In this document: one piece after another, positions 54,819 to 62,764 of the stretch
Layout of the letters: every line of letters starts with the position of its first letter
Position numbering within the stretch: position 1 is the stretch's first letter
Source of the DNA: an uncultured Candidatus Saccharibacteria bacterium
Lineage (GTDB): Bacteria; Patescibacteriota; Saccharimonadia; Saccharimonadales; Saccharimonadaceae
Length of the DNA stretch: 64,000 bases
Reading direction: 5' to 3'
Assembly: GCA_938045445.1 (NCBI GenBank)
Contig: CALIMM010000014.1
Span: 82,247-146,246 of the forward strand
Program-made: the position numbers and the translations under genes
Notes under the pieces: model-generated
Seen by the model: the letters and a program-made list of their open reading frames with translations, nothing else
The model's database searches: none
What the model was told of the DNA's origin: nothing

Positions 54819-55424
54819 TTATACCTGAAATCCTTGAACCTTCGTCAGTGGCCAGAGGCGCAGGCTAACGGGGCCAATCACATCATAGAGTGGCACGGTG
54901 CCGAGGCCATTGCGTGAGTCGAGCGAGTAGCTGCCTTGACGGTGGTCGCCTGCCACAAAAATCGATCCTTCGGGCACCGTCACCTCTGTATCACCACTGG
55001 TGGGAGAGCCGGGGCCATCCCAGCTGTCGTCTGGGCGGAAGCCTTGTGGGTGTTCTTTGTTATAGACAGTCAGCGTCCCATCCTTGACGGTGACGCGCTC
55101 GCCTGCAAAGGCAATGACGCGCTTAACGAGGTTCATATCCTCGCTACCTGGACTGTAGAGTGGGTTCTTAAAGACGATAATTTGCCCCCGCTTGGGTGTA
55201 TATGAGTTGTTTTGCAAATGCGCCATCGTGACGGGCAGGCGATTGACAATTAGCCGGTCGCCGGTGTAGAGCGTCTGCTCCATGCTTGGGCCAGTCACGC
55301 TAAAGCTGCGAAATACAAAGGTATTGATAAGGAGTGTGCCAACAATGACGCACACCACAAAAATTACAAAGCCACCGATATCCTTGAGCCTGGGGTGGCG
55401 GGTCAAAAAACTTGCTTCCATCAT
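54819..55424 (-). CDS. lepB: Signal peptidase I
   Basis: A 201-residue type I signal peptidase. It has one N-terminal transmembrane helix (about 15-38), the nucleophile Ser in VTGPSMEQTL, the general base Lys in NLVKRVIAF, and box E VAGDHRQGSYSLDSR, in which the family's usual Asn-Ser is changed. TATAAT lies 5 nt before the first of two adjacent ATG codons and 8 nt before the second (55421), so the second may be used. Confidence 0.93.
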   Translation of the reverse strand: MMEASFLTRHPRLKDIGGFVIFVVCVIVGTLLINTFVFRSFSVTGPSMEQTLYTGDRLIVNRLPVTMAHLQNNSYTPKRGQIIVFKNPLYSPGSEDMNLVKRVIAFAGERVTVKDGTLTVYNKEHPQGFRPDDSWDGPGSPTSGDTEVTVPEGSIFVAGDHRQGSYSLDSRNGLGTVPLYDVIGPVSLRLWPLTKVQGFQV

Positions 55425-55493
55425 GAAGTATTATATCACTAATTGCAGGCGGAGGGGAGGAATTGAGAAAAGATATCTTTCGTCTAAAAATAT

Positions 55494-55979
55494 CTACTGA
55501 TACTCAATACGATCAACAAGCTGTGCATATATGTCTGCAGGAACTCGTCTAACTTTTAAGTCTTGGTCCGGATTGCCACGTGCCGCAAGACGTGCTGATT
55601 GGTCTAGCCACTGTTCTATATCACGTCCAGGCTGAGGTCGTCCGCGATTTAACAAGAGAGGATACTGCATTGCTACATATGCACGACAAAGCTCATAGAC
55701 TGCTCGATCACCATAAGGGGTAGCGGCAACCTGATCCAACGGATATCCAATTTTTTCGCGTATATCGGACGACATGAATGAGAACACCTCATTGAATGCG
55801 GCATGATCTTCTTTCCCTGTTTCTTCTCCAATGGTATCAGCATAAAAAACAGCTATTGCCCGGCGAGGAAACTCTCGCACATCTGGGTTTTGCTCGTGTA
55901 TCTCTTTCTGATCTTTGGCGAGGTCGTTGTTTGTTGGTTCTTGGTTAGTTGCCTCAAAGTTTCCGGGTGAAATTGTCAT
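55494..55979 (-). CDS. Hypothetical soluble protein
   Basis: A 161-residue acidic protein, polar and probably disordered for the first 40 residues, then helical (RRAIAVFYADTIGEETGKED, DRAVYELCRAYVAMQYPLLL). No family is recognised. ATG 55979 is chosen for the SD (AGGAG, 8 nt upstream). Together with 56191-56475 it forms a small AT-rich accessory group between lepB and the LCP gene. Confidence 0.65.
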   Translation of the reverse strand: MTISPGNFEATNQEPTNNDLAKDQKEIHEQNPDVREFPRRAIAVFYADTIGEETGKEDHAAFNEVFSFMSSDIREKIGYPLDQVAATPYGDRAVYELCRAYVAMQYPLLLNRGRPQPGRDIEQWLDQSARLAARGNPDQDLKVRRVPADIYAQLVDRIEYQ

Positions 55980-56132
55980 AAGAACACTCCTGTCTATAAA
56001 AACATAGAACAATTATTTTAAAGCTAGGGCGATGCAAGATTTTTATGAACTCTGCAAGCGAAAGCTATATACTGATACTATATATCAATATATAGACAGA
56101 GTCAAGTAGACGACTGTAAAAATGTCTATAAA

Positions 56133-56167
56133 AGAGAGCAGCTACTCAGAATGAGTAGCTGCTCTCT
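56133..56167 (-). terminator. Terminator of the MafI-like gene
   Basis: Perfect stem AGAGAGCAGCTACT/AGTAGCTGCTCTCT, followed on the minus strand by TTTATAG. Confidence 0.85.
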
Positions 56168-56190
56168 TGAGTTATGCCATTTGCTACAAC

Positions 56191-56475
56191 CTAGCATCCT
56201 ACAACAAAATTAAAGTAGTCGCGATGAAACGCCTCCCCCTCCTCTTCTTCTACAATAGTAACTAAGGTCTCGAGTGTTTTAATCTCTGTTTCTGCCAAGC
56301 GTTTGTTTTGCTTAGATAAGTTAGAGGCAACGCAGAGACATATGTGCTCTAGTGAAATTGCCCACTCACCGACCCTGGCGTATTCTCTCGCATCTTCGGC
56401 TTGTGATTGAGACAAGTAAGGAGATTCGTCAATATAATTGTAAAGTGCTATCGTTTGTTTAACTTGTTCGCTCAT
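56191..56475 (-). CDS. MafI-like small immunity protein
   Basis: A 94-residue helical protein. The core AREYARVGEWAISLEHICLC followed by ETEIKTLETLV resembles MafI-type immunity proteins and related Imm families, in which a G-E-W/Y-x-x-x-LE segment is typical. TATAAT ends 7 nt before the ATG. No toxin gene lies beside it, so it would be an orphan immunity gene protecting against toxins of neighbours or host-associated bacteria; this role is inferred. Confidence 0.55.
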   Translation of the reverse strand: MSEQVKQTIALYNYIDESPYLSQSQAEDAREYARVGEWAISLEHICLCVASNLSKQNKRLAETEIKTLETLVTIVEEEEGEAFHRDYFNFVVGC

Positions 56476-56784
56476 GGATATAATTATAACATAAATCGTT
56501 AGTCTGTGTAGTGTATCGGTTACCTCCTCGGGTTATAAAGATAAGTGTAATTATTTCAGTAACATTCCAGCGGCTCTTATGGGATATGTTGCGATATGAA
56601 AATATTGTTGAGGTTCGTGTTGTATCGTGATGTCCGTATGCAGAATAGTGCTGCATTGTGCAAATATGTGCTTATACTCCATACGACCACAGTCTCTCGC
56701 GGCATTTTTGGCTTGCAAAGTGCAAGTTTGGGTGCGGCTTTGTATTTATTTTTTGAGGCAGATCCAGTATAGTAGAGAGAGTTT
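56476..56784. other. Intergenic region, nothing recognised
   Basis: About 310 AT-rich bases between divergent genes. A TATAGT box near 56768 serves the LCP gene. No SD-preceded frame of useful length is seen. Confidence 0.5.
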
Positions 56785-58527
56785 ATGGCGGGTCGCAATT
56801 CGATAGATGGTTTTCGGTCGCAGAGTAGCGGGGCGGTGGATAGGCGCCCCCGCTCGCTTCGGCGTGCCGATGGCTCGATGCCGCGGATGGGCCGCTCGAT
56901 GACGGGCACGGCTGGCTCTAGTCGCAGCTTGGCCACAGCAGAGCAGCCAAGGAATTATACACCGCGCCGCAGTGCGTCTATCAGCACCAACAACCCCAGT
57001 AGTAGCCTAACCGACTTCGATATTAATCCAAGTGACAATATATTTGCCGACCTCGAGCAGGGCAGTGGCAAGCGTGGCCGGAAAGGCCGCAAGAAGCCGC
57101 AATCGACGCGGCGCAAATGGATCAAGCGCGTCATCATCGCTCTCGTCATTATCGGCGTGGGTTTCGGCGGTATGCTGCTGTGGCGGGCCTTTATGGCGAG
57201 CTCACATATCTTTAAGGGTGATATCTTTGGCTTGATTCAGCAAAAGGAGCTCAAGGCAGATAGCAATGGCCGGAGTAATATCCTCTTGCTTGGTACATCG
57301 GAGGATGACCCAGGCCACGAAGGGTCGTACCTGACCGACTCCATCATGATCTTGAGTATTAGCCAGAGCAAGAAGGATGCCTATATGATTAGTATCCCGC
57401 GCGACCTCTATGTCAAATATCGCCGGTCGTGCAACTCGGGCAATGCAGGTAAGATTAATGAGTACTTCAACTGCGTCAATAGCGATTGGTCGAGCACTGA
57501 GGCAGAGGATGAGCGCCAAGCGGCTTCGCGCAAGTTCTTTGGTAATATCGTGGGGCTAGACTTGCAATACAGTGTGCACGTGAACTACACCGTATTGCGC
57601 GACTTAGTCTCGGCCTTGGGTGGCATCAAAGTGACGATCGAGAGCCGTGACCCCCGTGGCCAGATGGATGGTAACTTCGACTGGAAGTGTCGGGGTGGAA
57701 ACCCTCGCGCGAGCCATGCCACGATGGTGAAGAACTGCCCGCCGAATGGTCACTTTATCGACTACCCCAATGGGCCAGTTGATCTCGATGCCGAGCACGC
57801 ACTCTACCTAGCACAGGCGCGCGGTGCCTCGGGTATATCGTATGGCTTCGAGCAGTCTAACTTCGACCGCGAGAAGAACCAACAGAAGGTGCTCGTGGCT
57901 ATCAAAGAAAAGGCAACGAGTGCCGGCACCCTGACGAACTTTGGCGCGGTGACGGGGATCATTGATGCACTAGGTAAGAACCTCCGTACCAACTTTGAGA
58001 CAAGTGAGATCCGTACACTTATGTCGCTGGGACAAAATATCAAGAGTGATGCTATCAAGAGTGTGAGCTTGCTCGATACGCCCGTTGGTGACTTAGTGGT
58101 AGCACAGACAGTTAACGGTATTAGCTCGGTCGTACCCGCAGCTGGCACATACGATTATAGCCAGATCCAAGCGTACATCAACAAGACGCTCAATGCCACA
58201 GAGGTATCTAAAGAGTCGGCCCATGTTGTTGTCCTCAATGCATCAGGTGCATCAGGGGTAGCCAAGCGCGAGGCAGACAAGCTAGAGAAGCTTGGCATGG
58301 TCATTGACAGCATTGATAATGCTCCAAGCAGCGGCAGCGCAGGGAGTAACAAGATCTACCAAGTGGCTGGGAGAGCTAGTGCACCGAACACGAAGGCCAA
58401 GCTAGAGTCGATCTATCATGCTCAGGCTACTATTGGCACACCACCAGTGACTACTGGCAGCCACACGCAGTTCGTTGTCGTGGTTGGCCAGTCCACGACG
58501 GGTACTTCGTCGGCAATTAGCAATTAG
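56785..58527 (+). CDS. LytR-CpsA-Psr family protein with LytR_C domain
   Basis: A 580-residue protein. The first 110 residues are cytoplasmic, Arg/Ser-rich and probably disordered, followed by one transmembrane helix (RVIIALVIIGVGFGGMLLW). The extracellular LCP catalytic domain has LTDSIMILSISQSKKDAYMIS, the catalytic-arginine region SIPRDLYVKY and an ALYLAQARGA helix, and a LytR_C domain (HVVVLNASGASGVAKREADK) follows near the C-terminus. LCP enzymes transfer polyprenyl-linked glycopolymers onto peptidoglycan or proteins. A cysteine-containing insert (KCRGG..NCPPNG) is unusual. Confidence 0.9.
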   Translation: MAGRNSIDGFRSQSSGAVDRRPRSLRRADGSMPRMGRSMTGTAGSSRSLATAEQPRNYTPRRSASISTNNPSSSLTDFDINPSDNIFADLEQGSGKRGRKGRKKPQSTRRKWIKRVIIALVIIGVGFGGMLLWRAFMASSHIFKGDIFGLIQQKELKADSNGRSNILLLGTSEDDPGHEGSYLTDSIMILSISQSKKDAYMISIPRDLYVKYRRSCNSGNAGKINEYFNCVNSDWSSTEAEDERQAASRKFFGNIVGLDLQYSVHVNYTVLRDLVSALGGIKVTIESRDPRGQMDGNFDWKCRGGNPRASHATMVKNCPPNGHFIDYPNGPVDLDAEHALYLAQARGASGISYGFEQSNFDREKNQQKVLVAIKEKATSAGTLTNFGAVTGIIDALGKNLRTNFETSEIRTLMSLGQNIKSDAIKSVSLLDTPVGDLVVAQTVNGISSVVPAAGTYDYSQIQAYINKTLNATEVSKESAHVVVLNASGASGVAKREADKLEKLGMVIDSIDNAPSSGSAGSNKIYQVAGRASAPNTKAKLESIYHAQATIGTPPVTTGSHTQFVVVVGQSTTGTSSAISN

Positions 58528-58840
58528 TGAGTGGTAGTTTAATAAGCCGATAAGCTTCTGTGTTCGGCGTATAGTTAAGTTACAAGGCTGTGCAGAGTAT
58601 TAGCTCTTAACCTTCGAATCAAAATAGATCATTATAATAGCGCTTTCCTTCGTCGAGCAAGGTAGTAAGAAGGGAGTTGTTTCCATCTGTGAAGTACAAA
58701 AACGGTGATTTGCCGATTGTATAGCATCACTGCTATTGCCAAAATATGGTAGTGTTTGCACGGTTTTATGTTACCCAGCCTTAGCTTTACCTACGACGAG
58801 TTGTGCGGCTAAGCTGCGAGATACGAAAATACCTACTATC
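58528..58840. other. Intergenic region, nothing recognised
   Basis: About 310 bases between convergent genes. No perfect terminator hairpin, repeat or plausible coding frame could be supported. Confidence 0.5.
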
Positions 58841-59233
58841 TTATCGCCCACGATACCAATACTGTTGCGTCTTCATCCACTCAGGGTCCTGAGTGGAGAG
58901 CTTTGCGTTATTGAGTTCATTCCAGCATCGTTCAATGCTGGTACGAAAGAGTGATTCCTGAACCTGGATTGATGAGTTCTTTATGATGCGATGTGGCAAC
59001 CCGCGGCCAGCAAAGCACTGAGCAGCTGCATCGAATAGCTTACGATCGGTCACTTGCCGTACATTCAGTACCTCTTTGTACGAACCTGACGGGAAGTGTA
59101 GTGGTATCTCGCTGCTAATGTAGCCAGTCAAAGCAAAGGCAGTCACGGGTACAGTAATAAGAAGGAGAGGTGCGAGGATGGCGGCGGCCACCCAGTGTTG
59201 CTTGGTGTTGCGAAAATGGAGTTTGCTTGTCAT
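58841..59233 (-). CDS. Membrane-anchored small hypothetical protein
   Basis: A 130-residue protein with one N-terminal hydrophobic segment (WVAAAILAPLLLITVPVTAF, about 14-34) and an exported domain with two cysteines (AAQCFAGRG and IERCWNE) that could form a disulfide. No family is recognised. TATACT ends 8 nt before the ATG. It may be a signal anchor or an uncleaved signal peptide. Confidence 0.65.
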   Translation of the reverse strand: MTSKLHFRNTKQHWVAAAILAPLLLITVPVTAFALTGYISSEIPLHFPSGSYKEVLNVRQVTDRKLFDAAAQCFAGRGLPHRIIKNSSIQVQESLFRTSIERCWNELNNAKLSTQDPEWMKTQQYWYRGR

Positions 59234-59294
59234 ATATAATAAGTATAGAACTTATAGTATGGTTGAGTCAAACAAAGCAAATACTGCCTGAATC

Positions 59295-59574
59295 TTATAA
59301 TTCTTTTTCCTCAGTATTTGTTTCACCTTCCTTCTGATAAATTGCAACAAGAGCTAGTGCTCCTCGGGTATCAACTCTCTTACACTTATATAAAAAGGCA
59401 CATTTATTACAATCAATTTCACGTTCTACTAGAGGAAATACAAGAGAAGCGGCGTGCGATCTTATGGTGAGACTCTGCAAACTGAGGCGTAGCAAGACAA
59501 ACTGCGGAATTAGCACAGCCAGTACAGTAGAGAGTAGAATGTTCTCGCCCTAGGCTCTTATTTTTTCGCCCAAA
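59295..59574 (-). pseudogene. Possible frameshifted Cys-rich small protein
   Basis: Two overlapping minus-strand frames each carry a C-x2-C-A-x4-C motif: CTGCANSAVC in the upstream frame and CNKCAFLYKC in the frame that ends at 59295. Joined by a frameshift between about 59420 and 59470 they would make one protein of about 90 residues with two zinc-type motifs. No SD is present. It may equally be two chance frames, hence the low confidence. Confidence 0.3.
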
Positions 59575-59592
59575 ATGGTATAATAAAAGGCA

Positions 59593-60375
59593 ATGGATTT
59601 TTTGCATGGTACACATCGTCAGTCTCGAGTCAGTGAGGTCGTTTATGTGGCGCTCAATCTTGGGCTTGCGACGCTGCTATTTTTGATCGTCCTAGAGGTG
59701 CAGTCGCCTTGGCTGGCGTTGGCACTGGTGATTGCGAGTAAGTGGCGTGCGCTCGCGGTGCGGCCACGCTTTTGGCTTGCCAATATTGTGGCAAATATGA
59801 TCGACCTCACGGTAGGCATTAGCGTCGTGATGCTGATGTATGCTGCCAGTGGAGTGATCTGGCTGCAGGTTGTCTTGGCAGTGCTGCATGCGTTGTGGCT
59901 CGTAGTGCTTAAGCCACGATCAGATCGCCGTTCGGTGGCTATTCAGGCGGGCATTGGCGTTTTTCTTGGGGCAACGGCTCTTGCTATGAGCTCCTATCGG
60001 TGGGATGCCGCTCTAGTTGTGCTACCGCTGTGGGTGCTGGGGTACTGTGCTGCGCGGCATGTTCTCGGTAGCTATGAAGAACCACTCACACGTACCTACG
60101 CGCTCATTGCCGCGACGATCTTTGCGGAGCTTGGTTGGGTAAGCTACCACTGGATGTTTGCCTATACTATCTCTGGCCTAGGGGCGATCAAGCTTGCACA
60201 GTTGCCGCTCTTTTTGGTGCTCTTTGGCTTTGTATGCGAGCGTGCCTATAATAGCTACTATCAGCATGGTGTGGTGCGCGGAGCAGATATTGTCTTGCCA
60301 TCGACACTGGCGGTTGGGCTTGTGCTGACGCTTTTGCTGTTGTTTAACAGCCTGAGCGCCACTGGCCTTGCGTAG
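59593..60375 (+). CDS. Multi-pass membrane protein, in operon with htrA
   Basis: A 260-residue protein with about eight hydrophobic segments and few charged residues. A possible loop motif PWLALALVIASKWRALAVRP recurs in membrane proteins of CPR genomes as far as I recall, but I cannot name a function. TATAAT (59579-59584) ends 8 nt before the ATG. htrA follows 39 bp downstream in the same direction, so it may be a membrane partner or substrate of that protease. Confidence 0.8.
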   Translation: MDFLHGTHRQSRVSEVVYVALNLGLATLLFLIVLEVQSPWLALALVIASKWRALAVRPRFWLANIVANMIDLTVGISVVMLMYAASGVIWLQVVLAVLHALWLVVLKPRSDRRSVAIQAGIGVFLGATALAMSSYRWDAALVVLPLWVLGYCAARHVLGSYEEPLTRTYALIAATIFAELGWVSYHWMFAYTISGLGAIKLAQLPLFLVLFGFVCERAYNSYYQHGVVRGADIVLPSTLAVGLVLTLLLLFNSLSATGLA

Positions 60376-60414
60376 CCGAGGCAAGTGAGAAAAAGGGTAA
60401 GGGGAAAAGAGGTT

Positions 60415-61620
60415 ATGAATCAACAACCGCAGATGACAGCGCAAGACCAGCGAGCGGTGCGTGCTATGCGCCAATCAAAAATTATGTCCATTATTGCAGC
60501 GGGTGCGCTTGCCCTTGTCTTTGTCGTGGCGATGGCAATGTGGGTTTATTTGCGGGCGATTGACCGCAATGCGACCGTCACTGAGCGCGACCAGGTTAGC
60601 ACCGATGGCAACCTTGCTCCCACCGCCGATGAATCTGCAGTAGCCAATGTCGCCGACAAAGCGTCAAAGAGCGTCGTGTCTATCATCACCAATATCGAAG
60701 AATCATCATCGCTCCGCACGACGACTCGCCAATCAGCGGCGGCGGGTACGGGCATTATTGTCAGCAAAGATGGCTACATCGTCACAAACAAGCACGTTGT
60801 GTCTAAGGCAAGCTCTATCCGTGTCATTGCTTCGGACGGCACGCGCTATGATGACGTCCGGGTGGTGGGTGAGGACCCACTCAATGACATTGCATACCTC
60901 AAGCTCGAGGTGGGCAATACAGTACTCACACCACTGTCGCTCGGTGATTCAGCAACAGTGCGGGTGGGCCAGTCGGTCGTGGCAATCGGCAACGCACTGG
61001 GCCGCTACCAAAACACCGTCACCAGCGGTATCATCTCTGGCAAAGGGCGACCTGTCACGGCCTCTACCTCAGGCAAGAGCACCCAGCGAACGGAGAGCCT
61101 GACTGATCTCATCCAAACCGATGCTGCCGTGAATTCTGGCAATTCTGGTGGGCCACTGCTCAATCGCTCGGGGCAGGTGATTGGCATCAATGTAGCGGTG
61201 GCCACCAATGCCCAGGGGATTAGCTTTGCTATCCCCGTCAATGCGATGAAGGGGACACTCAAGTCGGTTCTGGCGGGCAAAGGCGTGCGCCGAGCCTACC
61301 TTGGGGCGCGCTATGTGATGCTCACGCCGGATGTTGCCAAGCAGGTTGGTGCTTCGGCGAAGGAAGGCGCGTATGTGATGACAAGTGGCGACAAGAGCGC
61401 GATTGTTGCAGGTAGCCCAGCTGATAAAGCTGGCCTCCGTGAGAAGGACGTCATTACCAAGATCAATAGCCTCATCGTGGGTAAGCAAGGCGACGTCTCA
61501 AGCCTAATCGGCGAATACCAGCCCGGCGATGTCGTCGCCCTCACCATCCTCCGTGACGGCAAAGAGCGCGTCGTGCGCGTGACCCTGAGCGAGTATCCGG
61601 GCGGAGAGAGTGGGGAGTAG
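60415..61620 (+). CDS. htrA: HtrA/DegP-like serine protease with PDZ domain
   Basis: A 401-residue S1C protease. One transmembrane helix (about 22-45) and a Ser/Thr-rich linker precede the protease: His in VTNKHVVS, Asp in LNDIAYLKL and Ser in NSGNSGGPLLN. A single PDZ domain follows (AYVMTSGDKSAIVAGSPADK, then GLREKDVITKINS). It handles misfolded exported proteins outside the membrane. ATG 60415 is chosen over an upstream in-frame start because of the AGAGG just before it. Confidence 0.94.
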   Translation: MNQQPQMTAQDQRAVRAMRQSKIMSIIAAGALALVFVVAMAMWVYLRAIDRNATVTERDQVSTDGNLAPTADESAVANVADKASKSVVSIITNIEESSSLRTTTRQSAAAGTGIIVSKDGYIVTNKHVVSKASSIRVIASDGTRYDDVRVVGEDPLNDIAYLKLEVGNTVLTPLSLGDSATVRVGQSVVAIGNALGRYQNTVTSGIISGKGRPVTASTSGKSTQRTESLTDLIQTDAAVNSGNSGGPLLNRSGQVIGINVAVATNAQGISFAIPVNAMKGTLKSVLAGKGVRRAYLGARYVMLTPDVAKQVGASAKEGAYVMTSGDKSAIVAGSPADKAGLREKDVITKINSLIVGKQGDVSSLIGEYQPGDVVALTILRDGKERVVRVTLSEYPGGESGE

Positions 61621-61651
61621 AGCGAGGCGCTGTACTCCCCACTTGTTGCCT

Positions 61652-62764
61652 CTAATCCAACGCTTCGTACTCAAGTCCAAGATGATAAGGCATCAGCCGA
61701 TCAGTGCCAGGATCCAGCTGATCATCAGGTGTGTAGGGGTTTGGGTCTTCTGGGGTCACCCACCCCCAGTAACGCAGTTGGCTAGGTGCTTTGACTGCCC
61801 CTATGTCCCGCAGCCGTATAACGCAAGCATGTGCTATGTCAGCGATCGCTTTGCTGTGGAGCGGCCATCGGCAGTCACGCCCCCAGTTTGGAATTGTTGG
61901 ATCGTTGCGAGCAAACCCCAGGCCATTGAGCGTGTGGCGCTGCTCGGTAGTGAATGACCCTTCGCGTATCCCAATATCTTCTCCAGTAAACTCGGCAGTT
62001 ACAGCATAGTCGAGCGATAGATCGTCTTCGACACAGAACTGGACGAAAGGAAGATAGTCTGGACTCTGGGAATCAGCAATGATCAGAAAAGAACGCCGGG
62101 GGAGTTTCGAAATTGTGATGGCTAGCTGTTCTTCGAATGCGTCCCATGTTAGATCGTCACCTTGACGCAGGGTATATTTTTTGCCATCCTTCTGAAACGC
62201 TTTGCTCGGGATAGCAGTCTTGATGACACCAAGATCGCGCAGTGGAAATACGCGGCTGAAGATATAGTCCCCTATGAACTCGTCGAGCGTTATTCCGCCC
62301 TGCTCAAGCCGCGCGCTTCGTGGACTCACAATGAGCAGCGGAGGCCAACCATGAGGGTGGACTATTTCGACGAAGCAATTGTGCGGGCCTTGCCATAGTG
62401 CATATGAACGGTCACCAGTTTCCTGGTGGAGCGGTGGTTTTGGCCACGTACTTCGTAACTTTTGAACATATTCTGCAAATAAGTCGGTGGCCATTTCTTG
62501 GTCTTGGCCGGTTTCGGTGCAGTATGCGACAACTGCTAGAGTCGAATTAAGACGATTAACGTCTATTCCGTCGAGGCATAGAAATGGATCTATGCTGTCC
62601 GAAATAATCGTTTCAAGTCTGAATGGGTAGTTGTCTTGAACTTCCTTGACGGCGTGACCGATGACTTGAGGATCGCCTGCGGCATCCCACGGAAGTTTCG
62701 CGATGAGGTTTATCCAATGTAAGAGTTCTGGAAAAGTTAGTTTAGTTGGTGTTGAGTTTGTCAT
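61652..62764 (-). CDS. TY-Chap-type chaperone protein paired with a polymorphic toxin
   Basis: A 370-residue protein. The N-terminal half (about 1-190) has a YbjN-like alpha-beta pattern (FVEIVHPHGWPPLLIVSPRS). The C-terminal half fits the TY-Chap domain: WDAFEEQLAITISKLPRRSF, PFVQFCVEDDLSLDYAVTAE, LGFARNDPTIPNWGRDCRWP and LRDIGAVKAPSQLRYWGW. The start overlaps the toxin stop by 23 bp and has an AAGGA SD. Domain family and position suggest it guides or neutralises the toxin encoded just upstream; that is inference. Confidence 0.72.
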   Translation of the reverse strand: MTNSTPTKLTFPELLHWINLIAKLPWDAAGDPQVIGHAVKEVQDNYPFRLETIISDSIDPFLCLDGIDVNRLNSTLAVVAYCTETGQDQEMATDLFAEYVQKLRSTWPKPPLHQETGDRSYALWQGPHNCFVEIVHPHGWPPLLIVSPRSARLEQGGITLDEFIGDYIFSRVFPLRDLGVIKTAIPSKAFQKDGKKYTLRQGDDLTWDAFEEQLAITISKLPRRSFLIIADSQSPDYLPFVQFCVEDDLSLDYAVTAEFTGEDIGIREGSFTTEQRHTLNGLGFARNDPTIPNWGRDCRWPLHSKAIADIAHACVIRLRDIGAVKAPSQLRYWGWVTPEDPNPYTPDDQLDPGTDRLMPYHLGLEYEALD

